Below, one piece after another: positions 13,137 to 21,289 of a DNA stretch of 64,000 nt. Source of the stretch: Allosaccharopolyspora coralli. Lineage in GTDB: Bacteria; Actinomycetota; Actinomycetes; Mycobacteriales; Pseudonocardiaceae. The position numbers and the translations under genes were made by a program. The notes beneath the pieces were generated by a model. That model was not told the DNA's origin and searched no databases. It saw only the letters and a list, made by a program, of their open reading frames with translations. The stretch lies in the NCBI RefSeq assembly GCF_009664835.1, contig NZ_CP045929.1:1550001-1614000 (forward strand), given 5' to 3'. Position 1 is the first letter of the stretch; each line of letters opens with the position of its first letter.

Positions 13137-13949
13137 ATGAGTGACGCCGGTGGCGGGCTCGTGTACGACGACTTGATCGAGGGGTGGCGGCGCACCGGAG
13201 TGCGACCGGGAATGGTCTTGATGGTGCACTCGTCGCTGTCGAGCCTGGGGCATGTCCGTGGCGGAGCTGCGACGGTGGTGCGGAGTTTGCGCGGAGCGGT
13301 CGGGCCTGCTGGCACGGTTGTCGTCCCTACGTTGACGCCACACGTTGCCGACCCCGCTCCTGAATGTGTCGGCGTACCGTCCGCGACGGTACAGGCGCAG
13401 AGAGCCAGTGTGCCGCTGTTTCAGCAGGACACTCCCAGTAGCACTGGTGCGATCGCGGAAGCTGTCCGGCTGCTTGCCTGTGCTGAGCGCAGCGGTCATC
13501 CGCAGGCGTCCGTCGCCGCGGTGGGTGCGCACGCGGCCGAGATCACGCGCGAGCAGAGCTTGGCATACGCGATCGGACGCGATTCGCCCTTCGGGAAGAT
13601 GCACGAGCTTGGGGCTCACGTCCTGCTGATGGGTGTTGGGCACAATCGCAACACCTTCTTGCATTACGTGGAATCGCTGCTCCCACGGCCCCGGTTGAAG
13701 GTGCGGCGCTTCCCGTGGTCGGCGGGGGACGAACGCGTGTGGGTCGAGACGGAGGACGTTGCCGACGACAACGACACGCATTTCCCGGTCCTCGGGGAAG
13801 AGTTCGAGCGATGGGACGGAGTGCAGCCCGTGCGGGTGGGGAACGCGCTGTGCCGTGTGGTGTCGGCGCAGGCACTGGTCCGGTTCGCCACGGCGCGACT
13901 CGATGAGCTGCTGTGCGGAAGCGGCACGGTCAGAGGGCGCGCGGGTTGA
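13137..13949 (+). CDS. AAC(3)-family aminoglycoside N3'-acetyltransferase-like protein
   Basis: The 270-residue protein fits the AAC(3) (antibiotic acetyltransferase) family over its full length. Markers are LMVHSSLSSLGHVRGG (about 24-39), GTVVVPTLT (about 60-68), a STGAIAEAVR segment, SGHPQASVAAVGAHA, and GAHVLLMGVGHNRNTFLHYVE (about 158-178). The family transfers acetyl from acetyl-CoA to the 3-amino group of 2-deoxystreptamine drugs, though many chromosomal members have other or unknown amine substrates. ATG 13137 has a strong Shine-Dalgarno (GAGGGAG, 7-13 nt upstream). An upstream ATG at 13080 lies inside the palindrome and is not used. It interrupts the otherwise conserved glnE-glnA neighbourhood, so it may be an acquired or lineage-specific gene. 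Confidence 0.85.
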   Translation: MSDAGGGLVYDDLIEGWRRTGVRPGMVLMVHSSLSSLGHVRGGAATVVRSLRGAVGPAGTVVVPTLTPHVADPAPECVGVPSATVQAQRASVPLFQQDTPSSTGAIAEAVRLLACAERSGHPQASVAAVGAHAAEITREQSLAYAIGRDSPFGKMHELGAHVLLMGVGHNRNTFLHYVESLLPRPRLKVRRFPWSAGDERVWVETEDVADDNDTHFPVLGEEFERWDGVQPVRVGNALCRVVSAQALVRFATARLDELLCGSGTVRGRAG

Positions 13950-13991
13950 TCTGCGTGGGTAGTTCCACGGCGGAACCGCCCCAGGAATGGC

Positions 13992-14038
13992 GCGAACGGC
14001 ACTTTCGCCTCGCGAGACGAGGCGAAAGTGCCGTTCGC
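13992..14038. repeat. Family 3 palindrome, copy 1, between convergent genes
   Basis: Two perfectly complementary 21-base arms (13992-14012 and 14018-14038) are separated by 5 bases. The shared core is GCGAACGGCACTTTCGCC. It lies between the convergent AAC(3)-like gene and glnA, so it could act as a bidirectional terminator. Two related palindromes lie at 39942-39988 and 40001-40057. Confidence 0.85.
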
Positions 14039-14156
14039 ATCACGCTGGCAGCGAACCGGAGAGATCGTCCACCACGATGCGCACCACACACCTCCACTCG
14101 TGCGAAGCGGCCGCCCCCGGATCGGGAGCGGCCGCCGCGTCGAGCCGATACGTCGA

Positions 14157-15581
14157 TCACACGTCGAAGTACAGCGCGAACTCGTGCGGGTGCGGACGCA
14201 GCCGGATCGGGTCGATCTCGTCCGTCCGCTTGAGCTGGATCCACTCCTGGATGAGGTCCTCGGTGAACACCCCGCCCTCGAGCAGGTAGTCGTGGTCCTC
14301 CTCCAGGCGGTCGATGACCTCCGCCAGGCTGGACGGCACCTGCGCGACGCCGGTGGCCTCCTCCGGAGGCAGCTCGTAGAGGTCCTTGTCGATCGGTTCC
14401 GGCGGCTCGATCTTGTTCTTCACGCCGTCCAGGCCCGCCATGAGCATCGCGGCGAACGCCAGGTACGGGTTGCCCGACGGGTCGGGGCAGCGGAACTCGA
14501 CGCGCTTGGCCTTCGGGTTGGTGCCGGTGATCGGGATCCGCATGCACGCGGAGCGGTTGCGCTGCGAGTACACCAGGTTCACCGGTGCCTCGAAGCCCGG
14601 AACCAGGCGGTGGTACGAGTTGACTGTCGGGTTGGTGAACGCGAGCAGGCTCGGCGCGTGGTGCAGGATGCCGCCGATGTAGTGGCGAGCCATGTCCGAG
14701 AGGTTGGCGTAGCCCGCCTCGTCGTGGAACAGCGGCTCGCCGTCGTTCCACAGCGACATGTGGGTGTGCATCCCCGAACCGTTGTCGCCGAACAGCGGTT
14801 TCGGCATGAAGGTCGCGGTCTTGCCGTTCTCCCACGCGGTGTTCTTCACGATGTACTTGAACAGCTGCAGGTCGTCCGCGGCGTGCAGCATCGTGTTGAA
14901 CTTGTAGTTGATCTCGGCCTGGCCGCCCGTGCCGACCTCGTGGTGGGCGCGCTCCACGGTGAACCCGGACTCCTGCATCTGCACGGCCATCTTGTCGCGC
15001 AGGTCGGCGAAGTGGTCGTAGGGCGAGACCGGGAAGTACCCGCCCTTCATGCGGGTCTTGTAGCCGAGGTTTCCGCCTTCTTCCTCGCGGCCGGTGTTCC
15101 ACCAGCCCTCGACCGAGTCGACCTCGGCGAACGACTTGTTCGGGCCCTCGTCGAAACGCACCGAGTCGAACACGTAGAACTCGGCCTCGGAGCCGAAGAG
15201 CGCCTTGTCCGCGATGCCCGACTCCGAGAGGTACTGCTCGGCCTTGCGGGCGATGTTGCGGGGGTCGCGGCTGTAGGGCTCCAGCGTGAACGGGTCGTGC
15301 ACGAAGAAGTTGAGGATCAACGTCTTCTCCGCGCGGTACGGGTCGACGCGCGCCGTGTACGGGTCCGGCAGCAGCAGCATGTCCGACTCGTGGATCGACT
15401 GGAACCCGCGGACCGACGAGCCGTCGAACGCGAGCCCCTCGGTGAAGGTGTCGTGGTCGAAAGCCGACGCAGGCACCGTGAAGTGCTGCATGACGCCCGG
15501 CAGGTCGCAGAAGCGGACGTCAACGAACCGCACGTCTTCCTCGGCGATGAAGTTCAGGACCTCGTCTGGATTTGTGAACAC
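14157..15581 (-). CDS. glnA: Glutamine synthetase type I
   Basis: The 474-residue product is the class I-beta glutamine synthetase that condenses glutamate and ammonia using ATP. The ATP/glutamate-binding segment [12 protein letters not shown] and the C-terminal adenylylation site [11 protein letters not shown] are both present; the modified tyrosine is about residue 402. The site makes it a substrate of GlnE, encoded at 8697-11756. The start is GTG 15581 with a Shine-Dalgarno AAGGAG about 12 nt upstream. A -10-like TAGGGT (15677-15682, minus strand) and a GlnR box at 15715-15730 lie upstream, so transcription is probably nitrogen-controlled. It is divergent from the RDD gene. Length and motifs are complete. 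Confidence 0.98.
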   Translation of the reverse strand: MFTNPDEVLNFIAEEDVRFVDVRFCDLPGVMQHFTVPASAFDHDTFTEGLAFDGSSVRGFQSIHESDMLLLPDPYTARVDPYRAEKTLILNFFVHDPFTLEPYSRDPRNIARKAEQYLSESGIADKALFGSEAEFYVFDSVRFDEGPNKSFAEVDSVEGWWNTGREEEGGNLGYKTRMKGGYFPVSPYDHFADLRDKMAVQMQESGFTVERAHHEVGTGGQAEINYKFNTMLHAADDLQLFKYIVKNTAWENGKTATFMPKPLFGDNGSGMHTHMSLWNDGEPLFHDEAGYANLSDMARHYIGGILHHAPSLLAFTNPTVNSYHRLVPGFEAPVNLVYSQRNRSACMRIPITGTNPKAKRVEFRCPDPSGNPYLAFAAMLMAGLDGVKNKIEPPEPIDKDLYELPPEEATGVAQVPSSLAEVIDRLEEDHDYLLEGGVFTEDLIQEWIQLKRTDEIDPIRLRPHPHEFALYFDV

Positions 15582-15676
15582 CCTCGATGGCTCCTTCGTG
15601 GTCGGGGACGACTCGCGGCGTCGGTGCCGGTCGATCCTGTGCCCGGGACGTTCCCGGGAAGCGCTCGATGTCGTTC

Positions 15677-15682
15677 ACCCTA
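15677..15682 (-). promoter_or_regulatory. glnA -10 element
   Basis: Read on the minus strand this is TAGGGT, about 96 bases upstream of the glnA start codon, leaving an untranslated leader of about 90 nt. It sits inside a small palindrome (TCACC, 3 bases, GGTGA at 15675-15687). Confidence 0.45.
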
Positions 15683-15714
15683 GGTGAGCGGTGTTGCCCG
15701 GTCGTCACCCCGAT

Positions 15715-15730
15715 GTTTCGTTGGCGTTAA
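15715..15730 (-). promoter_or_regulatory. GlnR box upstream of glnA
   Basis: On the minus strand the sequence reads TTAAC, six bases, GAAAC. This matches the actinobacterial GlnR consensus gTnAC-n6-GaAAC. It is centred about 40 bases upstream of the glnA -10 element, the usual position for activation by an OmpR-type regulator. GlnR control of glnA is well established in streptomycetes and mycobacteria. It was found by eye here. Confidence 0.7.
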
Positions 15731-15794
15731 CGGATCCGAGCCGTGCGACCGGGCGAGTGCGCCGGTCGCACCGTCGCGCCGTACCCTGGAAGCC

Positions 15795-16301
15795 GTGGGA
15801 AGAATGACCGGTTCCCGGCGGTCCGGGGCGGGTGCGCGGCGCCACGGCGATGCCGACGGCGCCCAGCACGGCGACGGCGCTGGTGCCCGATACAACGATG
15901 CCACTGGCGAGCCGCGCTGGCGAGGGGAACGCCTCGGCCTGCCCGAGAGCGGGCCGGGAGCGGCCGCGCCCACAGGACGGCGAATGGTCGGCTTCCTGCT
16001 CGACATCACGATGTCCGCGCTGGTCGCAGCACTGGTCACCATGCCGGAGTATCCGGGGCACTGGAGCCTGCTGGCGTGGGCGTTGCTGTCCGTGGTGCCG
16101 GTGAGCCTGTTCGGCGTCACCCCGGGCATGGCGCTCATGGGGATCTGGGTGGCACGGATCGACGGCTCGTCGATGGTGGGTCTGTGGCGGGCCGCCGTGC
16201 GCTGCGCGCTGACGCTGCTGCTCATCCCGGCCATGGTGTGGAACGTCGACGGCCGCGCGTGGCACGACCGCCTTACCGGCACTCTGGTGCTGCGTCGCTG
16301 A
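15795..16301 (+). CDS. RDD family membrane protein
   Basis: The 168-residue protein has a hydrophilic, glycine/alanine/arginine-rich N-terminus (1-55) and an RDD domain with three hydrophobic segments. The family's conserved Arg-Asp pattern is seen as GRRMVGFLLDI, and the end as WHDRLTGTLVL. Function of the family is not firmly known; transport roles have been proposed. The GTG at 15795 is preferred because TACCCT lies 7 nt upstream and because homologues begin M-x-R-x-TGS; ATG 15804 is the alternative. It is divergent from glnA, as in M. tuberculosis (Rv2219A next to glnA1). The gap separates it from a convergent DUF4191 gene. Confidence 0.8.
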   Translation: MGRMTGSRRSGAGARRHGDADGAQHGDGAGARYNDATGEPRWRGERLGLPESGPGAAAPTGRRMVGFLLDITMSALVAALVTMPEYPGHWSLLAWALLSVVPVSLFGVTPGMALMGIWVARIDGSSMVGLWRAAVRCALTLLLIPAMVWNVDGRAWHDRLTGTLVLRR

Positions 16302-16310
16302 GCGACCAGC

Positions 16311-16425
16311 TGTGAACGTGGGTAGGTGGTCCAGTACCGCCGCACGCACTCCGAACGCCTGAGCCCCTCAGCGTGCCCGTGCTGAACACGGTGACCATGC
16401 CCCGACGCATCAGGGCAAGATCAAA
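16311..16425 (-). repeat. Family 1 repeat, copy R4, lacking the central hairpin
   Basis: This segment matches the two outer parts of copy R3 (57640-57860) in the same orientation: the AACGTGGGTnGGTGGTCC block followed directly by the GAACGCC-GAGCCCCTCA block and a GGGCA hairpin region. The central arm of about 80 bases present in R1, R2 and R3 is absent. It fills the gap between the convergent RDD and DUF4191 genes. Confidence 0.65.
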
Positions 16426-16444
16426 GGCAGGCACTCCGACCGGG

Positions 16445-17173
16445 TCATCGACCGCGCCGCATCGTCCGCTGCATGTTCCGCATCTTCGCGCCCTGCGGCA
16501 TCGGCCCCTTCGGCATGGCGTTGCCGCGGGAGGCGAGTGCGGTGAGCCGGTTCTCGATCGAGTCGATCTGCGCGACGCTGATGTTGCGCGGCAGCTTCGA
16601 CAGGTGCGTCTGCAGCTTGCGCAGCGGAACCTCGTTCTCGTCGTTTCCGACCACGACCTCGTAGATCGGCGTCTCGCCGACGACTCGGGAGACGCGCTTC
16701 TTCTCCTGCGACATGAGGTTGCGGAGCCGGTGCGGGGTGCCTTCGCCGACGAGGACGATGCCGGGCCGCCCGATGAGCCGGTGCACCGCGTCGAGCTGCG
16801 CCGTGCCGGCGACGGCCTGAGTAAGCCGCCACTTACCGCGAAGGTTGTCGAGCGCCCACCCGGCCGCCCCTGGCTGCCCTTCCGCCTTGCGGTAGACGGT
16901 GCGTTGCACCCGGCGGCCGAAGATGATCACCGCGCCGAGCAGGCCGAATGCGATGCCGACCGGCAGGAACATCCAGTGCATGTTCCAGATCAGGCCGAGC
17001 AGAAACGCCACCGCGGTGACGCCCAGCAGCACCCCGACCATGATCGGGATGAGCAGCTTGTCCTCCTTGCGCTGCATCTGGAACGCCTGGAAAAGCTGCT
17101 GGCGGCGTGCCTTGGACGCCTGCCGTTTCTGCTTGCGCGCCTCTTTTTTGGCGGCTTTGTCTTGCGAGGCCAT
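16445..17173 (-). CDS. DUF4191 domain-containing membrane protein
   Basis: The 242-residue protein begins with a lysine/arginine-rich segment (residues 1-30), then two close transmembrane helices (about 40-62 and 66-86), then a soluble domain ending in NMQRTMRRGR. This matches the DUF4191 family found next to lipA in actinobacteria (Rv2219 in M. tuberculosis). Function is unknown. ATG 17173 is supported by TATTCT placed 7 nt upstream (leaderless). It is downstream of lipA, separated by a terminator-like hairpin. Confidence 0.88.
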   Translation of the reverse strand: MASQDKAAKKEARKQKRQASKARRQQLFQAFQMQRKEDKLLIPIMVGVLLGVTAVAFLLGLIWNMHWMFLPVGIAFGLLGAVIIFGRRVQRTVYRKAEGQPGAAGWALDNLRGKWRLTQAVAGTAQLDAVHRLIGRPGIVLVGEGTPHRLRNLMSQEKKRVSRVVGETPIYEVVVGNDENEVPLRKLQTHLSKLPRNISVAQIDSIENRLTALASRGNAMPKGPMPQGAKMRNMQRTMRRGR

Positions 17174-17268
17174 GACTCCCAGAATACGGCTGCCGGTCCC
17201 GTTGCCACAGTCGCGGGTCGATGGCGCGGTTCCGGGCCTCGTGAGCTCGACGAACCGCCGGACACGCC

Positions 17269-17302
17269 GGTGGCCCGGCCGCACGCTGCGGCCCGGGCCA
17301 CC
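17269..17302 (-). terminator. lipA terminator-like hairpin
   Basis: GGTGGCCCGGCCGC and GCGGCCCGGGCCACC form a GC-rich stem with one bulged base, starting about 10 bases after the lipA stop codon. No T-tract follows, which is common for actinobacterial terminators. Confidence 0.6.
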
Positions 17303-17312
17303 GAGGGTGCAG

Positions 17313-18314
17313 TCAGCGCGAGAGCAGGCTGCTGGCCTCCTGCGCGGCGGGCTGCGCCTGCGCGAGGTGCTGCAGGTTCTCCGGCAGCGGCATACCGCGG
17401 TGCTGCGTCGCCTTCGCGTACAACCGGCCCGCGCGGTAGCTCGAGCGGACCAACGGGCCGGCCATGACACCGGGGAATCCGATCTCCTCGGCGGCCTTCG
17501 TGTGCTCGACGAACTCCTCGGGCTTGACCCAGCGGTCCACGGGGTGGTGCCGGGGGCTCGGGCGCAGGTACTGGGTGATGGTGATGATGTCGCAGCCGGC
17601 GTCGTGCAGGTCCTGCAACGCCTCGGTCACCTCGTGCGGCTCCTCGCCCATGCCGAGGATGAGGTTCGACTTGGTCACCAGCCCGTCCTCGCGGGCCTTC
17701 GTGATGACCTCCAGCGACCGGTCGTAGCGGAACGCCGGGCGGATCCGCTTGAAGATCCGCGGCACCGTCTCGACGTTGTGCGCGAGCACCTCGGGCCGCG
17801 AGCCGAAGACCTCGGCGAGCTGGTCCGGCTCGGCGTTGAAGTCCGGGATGAGCAGCTCCACACCGGTGCCCGGGTTGAGCGCGTGGATCCGGCGCACCGT
17901 CTCGGCGTAGAGCCAGGCGCCGCCGTCGTCGAGGTCGTCGCGGGCCACGCCGGTCACCGTCGAGTAGCGCAGACCCATCGCCTGGACCGACTCGGCCACC
18001 TTGCGCGGCTCGGTGTCGTCGAACTCGGCGGGTTTGCCGGTGTCGATCTGGCAGAAGTCACAGCGCCGGGTGCACTGGTCACCGCCGATGAGGAAGGTCG
18101 CCTCGCGGTCCTCCCAGCATTCGAAGATGTTCGGGCAGCCCGCTTCCTCGCAGACGGTGTTGAGCCCTTCGCGTTTCACCAGGCTTTTGAGCTCCTGGTA
18201 CTCCGGGCCCATCCGGGCGCGGGTCTTGATCCACGACGGCTTCTTCTCGATCGGCGTCTGGCTGTTGCGCACTTCCAGACGCAACAGTTTCCGCCCCTCC
18301 GGTGCCACAGTCAC
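17313..18314 (-). CDS. lipA: Lipoyl synthase
   Basis: The 333-residue radical-SAM enzyme inserts two sulfur atoms into octanoyl groups on lipoyl domains. Both cluster motifs are intact: the auxiliary cluster C55-x4-C60-x5-C66 ([12 protein letters not shown]) and the radical-SAM cluster C81-x3-C85-x2-C88 (CTRRCDFC). The C-terminal RSSYRAG serine motif, a ligand in this family, is also present. The start GTG 18314 is preferred over upstream codons because TAGCCT lies exactly 7 nt before it and because LipA proteins begin near this point. It works with LipB (19441-20187) to lipoylate SucB (21290-23089). Confidence 0.97.
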   Translation of the reverse strand: MTVAPEGRKLLRLEVRNSQTPIEKKPSWIKTRARMGPEYQELKSLVKREGLNTVCEEAGCPNIFECWEDREATFLIGGDQCTRRCDFCQIDTGKPAEFDDTEPRKVAESVQAMGLRYSTVTGVARDDLDDGGAWLYAETVRRIHALNPGTGVELLIPDFNAEPDQLAEVFGSRPEVLAHNVETVPRIFKRIRPAFRYDRSLEVITKAREDGLVTKSNLILGMGEEPHEVTEALQDLHDAGCDIITITQYLRPSPRHHPVDRWVKPEEFVEHTKAAEEIGFPGVMAGPLVRSSYRAGRLYAKATQHRGMPLPENLQHLAQAQPAAQEASSLLSR

Positions 18315-18425
18315 GTCCGTCAGGCTACGCCCTCCGGGCGGTGTGGATCGACACCGCGTCGTTCTCACTCACCGCGAACATGCAGGTCGTGAGCAGGGTC
18401 ACGCCGACGAGGTGTCCCTGCGGGC

Positions 18426-19361
18426 TCAGGCAGGGTCGGGATCGATTCCGGTGAGGTCGGCCGTGACCGACCACAACGCACGGCCGGTGCGTTCGTCCGA
18501 CGCGGCCCGCAGCTTCTTCGCCAGTGCGGGCCAGCCCCGCAGCTCACGGAAACCGTTCGGCCCGTAGTACTCGCCGCCGCGCACACCCGGTGCCGTAGCG
18601 GCGTAGAGCTGCGGGAGGACGCCCCGCTCGACGGGCTGGGTGACGACCTTGTTGCCCAGCCGGGTCAGCTTGTCCACCACGGACGATGTCGTGCGCATTC
18701 GGATCGAGTTCCCCGGCAGTTCGGTCTCGCTCATCCCCGGATGGGCGGCGACGCTGACCAGGTCGAGCCCGGCCGCCTGGACGCGCCGGTCGAGCTCGAC
18801 GGCGAACATGAGGTTGGCCAGTTTCGACTGGGTGTAGCCCTTGGCGGGAGTGTAGGAGCGGCTGCCGAAGTTGAGGTCGGCGACGTCGAGGTTGCCGCCG
18901 AGGTGAGCGATGCTGGACAGCGTCACCACCCGTGCACCCGGCCGGGAGCGCAGCGCGGGCATCAGTAGCCACGTCAGACCCGCGTGCCCGAGGTGATTGG
19001 TGCCGACCTGCAGTTCGAAGCCGTCGGCGGTCGTGCGGTGCGGAACCGCCATGATTCCGGCGTTGTTCATCACCACGTCGAGGGTGTCGCCGGTCAGTTC
19101 GCGCACCGACTCGGCCGCTTTGCGCACCGAAGCCAGGTCGGCGAGGTCCAACGTCACCAGTTCGGGGTCCGTCGACGACACCGCGCGTACTCGGTCGACC
19201 GCTGCGCGCCCACGTTCCGGGTCACGGCAGGCCATGAGCACCCGGGCGCCCCTGCTCGCCAGTAGTTCCGCGCTGCGCAGGCCGAGCCCCGAGTTCGCTC
19301 CGGTGACAAGGACGGTGCGGCCCGTCTGGTCGGGGATGTCGGCCTCGGTCCACTTCGTCAT
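18426..19361 (-). CDS. Short-chain dehydrogenase/reductase (SDR)
   Basis: The 311-residue protein is a classical SDR close to the retinol dehydrogenase/WWOX-like group. It has the nucleotide motif TGANSGLG (20-27), NNAGIM, a catalytic serine in TLSSIAHLGG and the Tyr/Lys pair in YTQSK. The arginine after the first glycine motif suggests NADPH preference. It lies between lipB and lipA on the same strand but breaks the usual lipB-lipA adjacency, so it looks like a lineage-specific insertion. The substrate is unknown. Confidence 0.9.
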   Translation of the reverse strand: MTKWTEADIPDQTGRTVLVTGANSGLGLRSAELLASRGARVLMACRDPERGRAAVDRVRAVSSTDPELVTLDLADLASVRKAAESVRELTGDTLDVVMNNAGIMAVPHRTTADGFELQVGTNHLGHAGLTWLLMPALRSRPGARVVTLSSIAHLGGNLDVADLNFGSRSYTPAKGYTQSKLANLMFAVELDRRVQAAGLDLVSVAAHPGMSETELPGNSIRMRTTSSVVDKLTRLGNKVVTQPVERGVLPQLYAATAPGVRGGEYYGPNGFRELRGWPALAKKLRAASDERTGRALWSVTADLTGIDPDPA

Positions 19362-19440
19362 GTCGTTCTCGCTACCGCCTCACGGCTGTTCGTGACCGGA
19401 GCTCTCAGCGCCCCGCGATCGTCTGGTGTCCTACCCGCTC

Positions 19441-20187
19441 TCAGCGGAGGTCGGGGTCGAGGGCGAGGGTCATGCCCGCGGCCTCCGGCGTGGCGCGGGT
19501 GAGGTCCCGTTCGGCGACGGGGAGCGTGCCGTCGAGGACGTCGAGCACCGCCTGCCGCACCAGCGGCATCGCCTCGTCCACCGTGACGTCCCGCTCCAAT
19601 TCGGCGGACAGCGAGGTCACCCCGGCGTCGGCGATGCCACACGGCACGATCCGGTCGAATTCGCCGAGGTCGGCGTTGCAGTTCAGCTCGAGGCCGTGCA
19701 TCGTCACGCCCCGCTGGACGCGGATGCCGATCGCCGCGATCTTGCGTTCCGGACGGCCGTCACCTGCCGCGAGCCACACACCGCTACGTCCGTCGACCCG
19801 GCCGGTGTCCAGGCCGAACTGGTCGCACACGTGGATGAGGGCCTGTTCCAGCCTGCGCACATAGGCGACCACGTCGATGGGGTCGGCGAGCATCACGATG
19901 GGGTAGCCGACGATCTGGCCCGGACCGTGCCATGTGATCTTTCCGCCGCGATCCACGTCGACGACCGGCGTGCCGTCCTGCGGCCGGTCCTCCGGTTCGG
20001 TGCGCTTGCCCGCCGTGTACACCGACGGGTGCTCCAACAGCAGGAACGTGTCCGGGCCCTTGCCGTCGGCGCGGGCGTCCAGGGTCTGTCGTTGCAGCTC
20101 CCACGCGGACAGGTAGTCGATCGTGCCGAGGTGCCGGACCTCGACCGGCTCGGCGGAGGTCCGGCAGGAAATGTCAGCGCCAGTCAC
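19441..20187 (-). CDS. lipB: Octanoyl-ACP:protein octanoyltransferase
   Basis: The 248-residue enzyme moves octanoyl from acyl carrier protein to lipoyl domains. Signature segments are the substrate-binding [15 protein letters not shown], the catalytic lysine in [10 protein letters not shown], the histidine segment [10 protein letters not shown], and the catalytic cysteine in [17 protein letters not shown] 20187 is chosen because TACGCT lies 7 nt upstream; GTG 20205 would add six residues. It follows the TIGR01777 gene closely (about 30 nt). The C-terminal tail after about residue 225 is variable. Confidence 0.95.
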   Translation of the reverse strand: MTGADISCRTSAEPVEVRHLGTIDYLSAWELQRQTLDARADGKGPDTFLLLEHPSVYTAGKRTEPEDRPQDGTPVVDVDRGGKITWHGPGQIVGYPIVMLADPIDVVAYVRRLEQALIHVCDQFGLDTGRVDGRSGVWLAAGDGRPERKIAAIGIRVQRGVTMHGLELNCNADLGEFDRIVPCGIADAGVTSLSAELERDVTVDEAMPLVRQAVLDVLDGTLPVAERDLTRATPEAAGMTLALDPDLR

Positions 20188-20216
20188 GTCGACCAGCGTA
20201 CTCACGGGCCGGGGTG

Positions 20217-21104
20217 TCACGGCGCCACGGCGGCCAGTGCGGCCTCCAGCGTGGGGTGCTGGAACGGGTAGCCGTGCTCGATGAGCTTCGCCGGAATCGC
20301 CCGCTGGCCCACCAGCGCGCCCTCGTCGGCGAACTCGCCCAGCACGGCCCGCAGCGCGAAACCGGGTACCACCCACGGCGCCGGGCGGCCGAGCGCGGTC
20401 GCCAGAGCATGGGTGAACTCGACGTTGGTCACCGGCACCGGCCCGGTCACGTTCACCGGCCCGGACAGCTCGGGGTTCTCCAGCACGAACCGGATCGCCG
20501 AGACCTCGTCGTCCAACGAGATCCACGGCATGTACTGCCGTCCGCTTCCGATCCGTCCCCCGAGCATCAACTTGAACAACGGCTTCAAGGGACCGAGCAG
20601 GCCACCGGCGGGGGAGAGCACGAGGCCGGAACGCAACAGGGCAACCCGGGCGCCGCCGTCGGCGGCCGGTGCCGTCGCCTGCTCCCACTGTCTGCACATG
20701 TCGGCGAGGAACCCCGAACCGGAGCCGGAGTCCTCGGTGACCTGCTCATCGCCGGTGTCGCCGTAGTAGCCGACGGCGGAGGCGTTGAGCAGCGCCGGGA
20801 TGCCCTGCTCGGCCACTGCCCGGGCGAGGACCGTGGTGGCCTGGGTGCGGGACGAGACGAGTTCACGCTTGCGCTGCTCGGTCCACCGCTTGTCGCCGAT
20901 ACCGGCGCCGCACAGGTTGATCACCGCCTCGGCGCCGTGGAGCGCACCGTCGTCGAGATGCCCTCGTGCGGGATCCCAGCCCCGCTCGTCCGGTGCCTCC
21001 GGCTCCCGCCGCACCAGCCGGATCACCTCGTGTTTGCCCTGTCGCAACGCAGGCACGAGGCTGGTGCCGAGCAAACCGGACGACCCGGCGATCACAACGC
21101 GCAT
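20217..21104 (-). CDS. TIGR01777 family epimerase/SDR-like protein
   Basis: The 295-residue protein has an N-terminal Rossmann fold ([10 protein letters not shown], about 4-13), the conserved segment [16 protein letters not shown] and NASAVGYYG, and a C-terminal DUF1731-like end (HPTLEAALA). This is the TIGR01777/YfcH family of NAD(P)-dependent epimerase-like proteins. The homologue Rv2216 has the same place between dlaT and lipB in M. tuberculosis. Its reaction is not established. ATG 21104 follows a GGGAG site 9 nt upstream; an upstream in-frame GTG at 21122 is possible. Confidence 0.88.
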   Translation of the reverse strand: MRVVIAGSSGLLGTSLVPALRQGKHEVIRLVRREPEAPDERGWDPARGHLDDGALHGAEAVINLCGAGIGDKRWTEQRKRELVSSRTQATTVLARAVAEQGIPALLNASAVGYYGDTGDEQVTEDSGSGSGFLADMCRQWEQATAPAADGGARVALLRSGLVLSPAGGLLGPLKPLFKLMLGGRIGSGRQYMPWISLDDEVSAIRFVLENPELSGPVNVTGPVPVTNVEFTHALATALGRPAPWVVPGFALRAVLGEFADEGALVGQRAIPAKLIEHGYPFQHPTLEAALAAVAP

Positions 21105-21204
21105 GACTCGATGCTCCCGCACTGATCGTTTCGGCGCACCCCGTTCGGCCCACAGTGGACCGTCCAGTTCCTCACACGGTCACGAAGAGTCACCGGAACG
21201 CCAC

Positions 21205-21236
21205 GGGGGCCGCCCGTCGAGTGACGAGCGGCCCCC
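21205..21236 (-). terminator. Second hairpin downstream of sucB
   Basis: GGGGGCCGC (21205-21213) pairs perfectly with GCGGCCCCC (21228-21236), and CGTC with GACG inside. It lies about 55 bases after the sucB stop and could reinforce termination. Confidence 0.55.
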
Positions 21237-21244
21237 GGGAAGGC

Positions 21245-21288
21245 GCGTGAGTCTTTGTGGTGCCTATAGCCACCACAAAGACTCACGC
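21245..21288. terminator. Long perfect palindrome immediately after sucB
   Basis: Arms of 18 bases, GCGTGAGTCTTTGTGGTG (21245-21262) and its exact complement (21271-21288), enclose the 8-base loop CCTATAGC. The palindrome ends 2 bases from the sucB stop codon. It is less GC-rich than its surroundings and lacks a T-tract. Termination or mRNA 3'-end protection is the simplest reading. Confidence 0.65.
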
Positions 21289-21289
21289 C

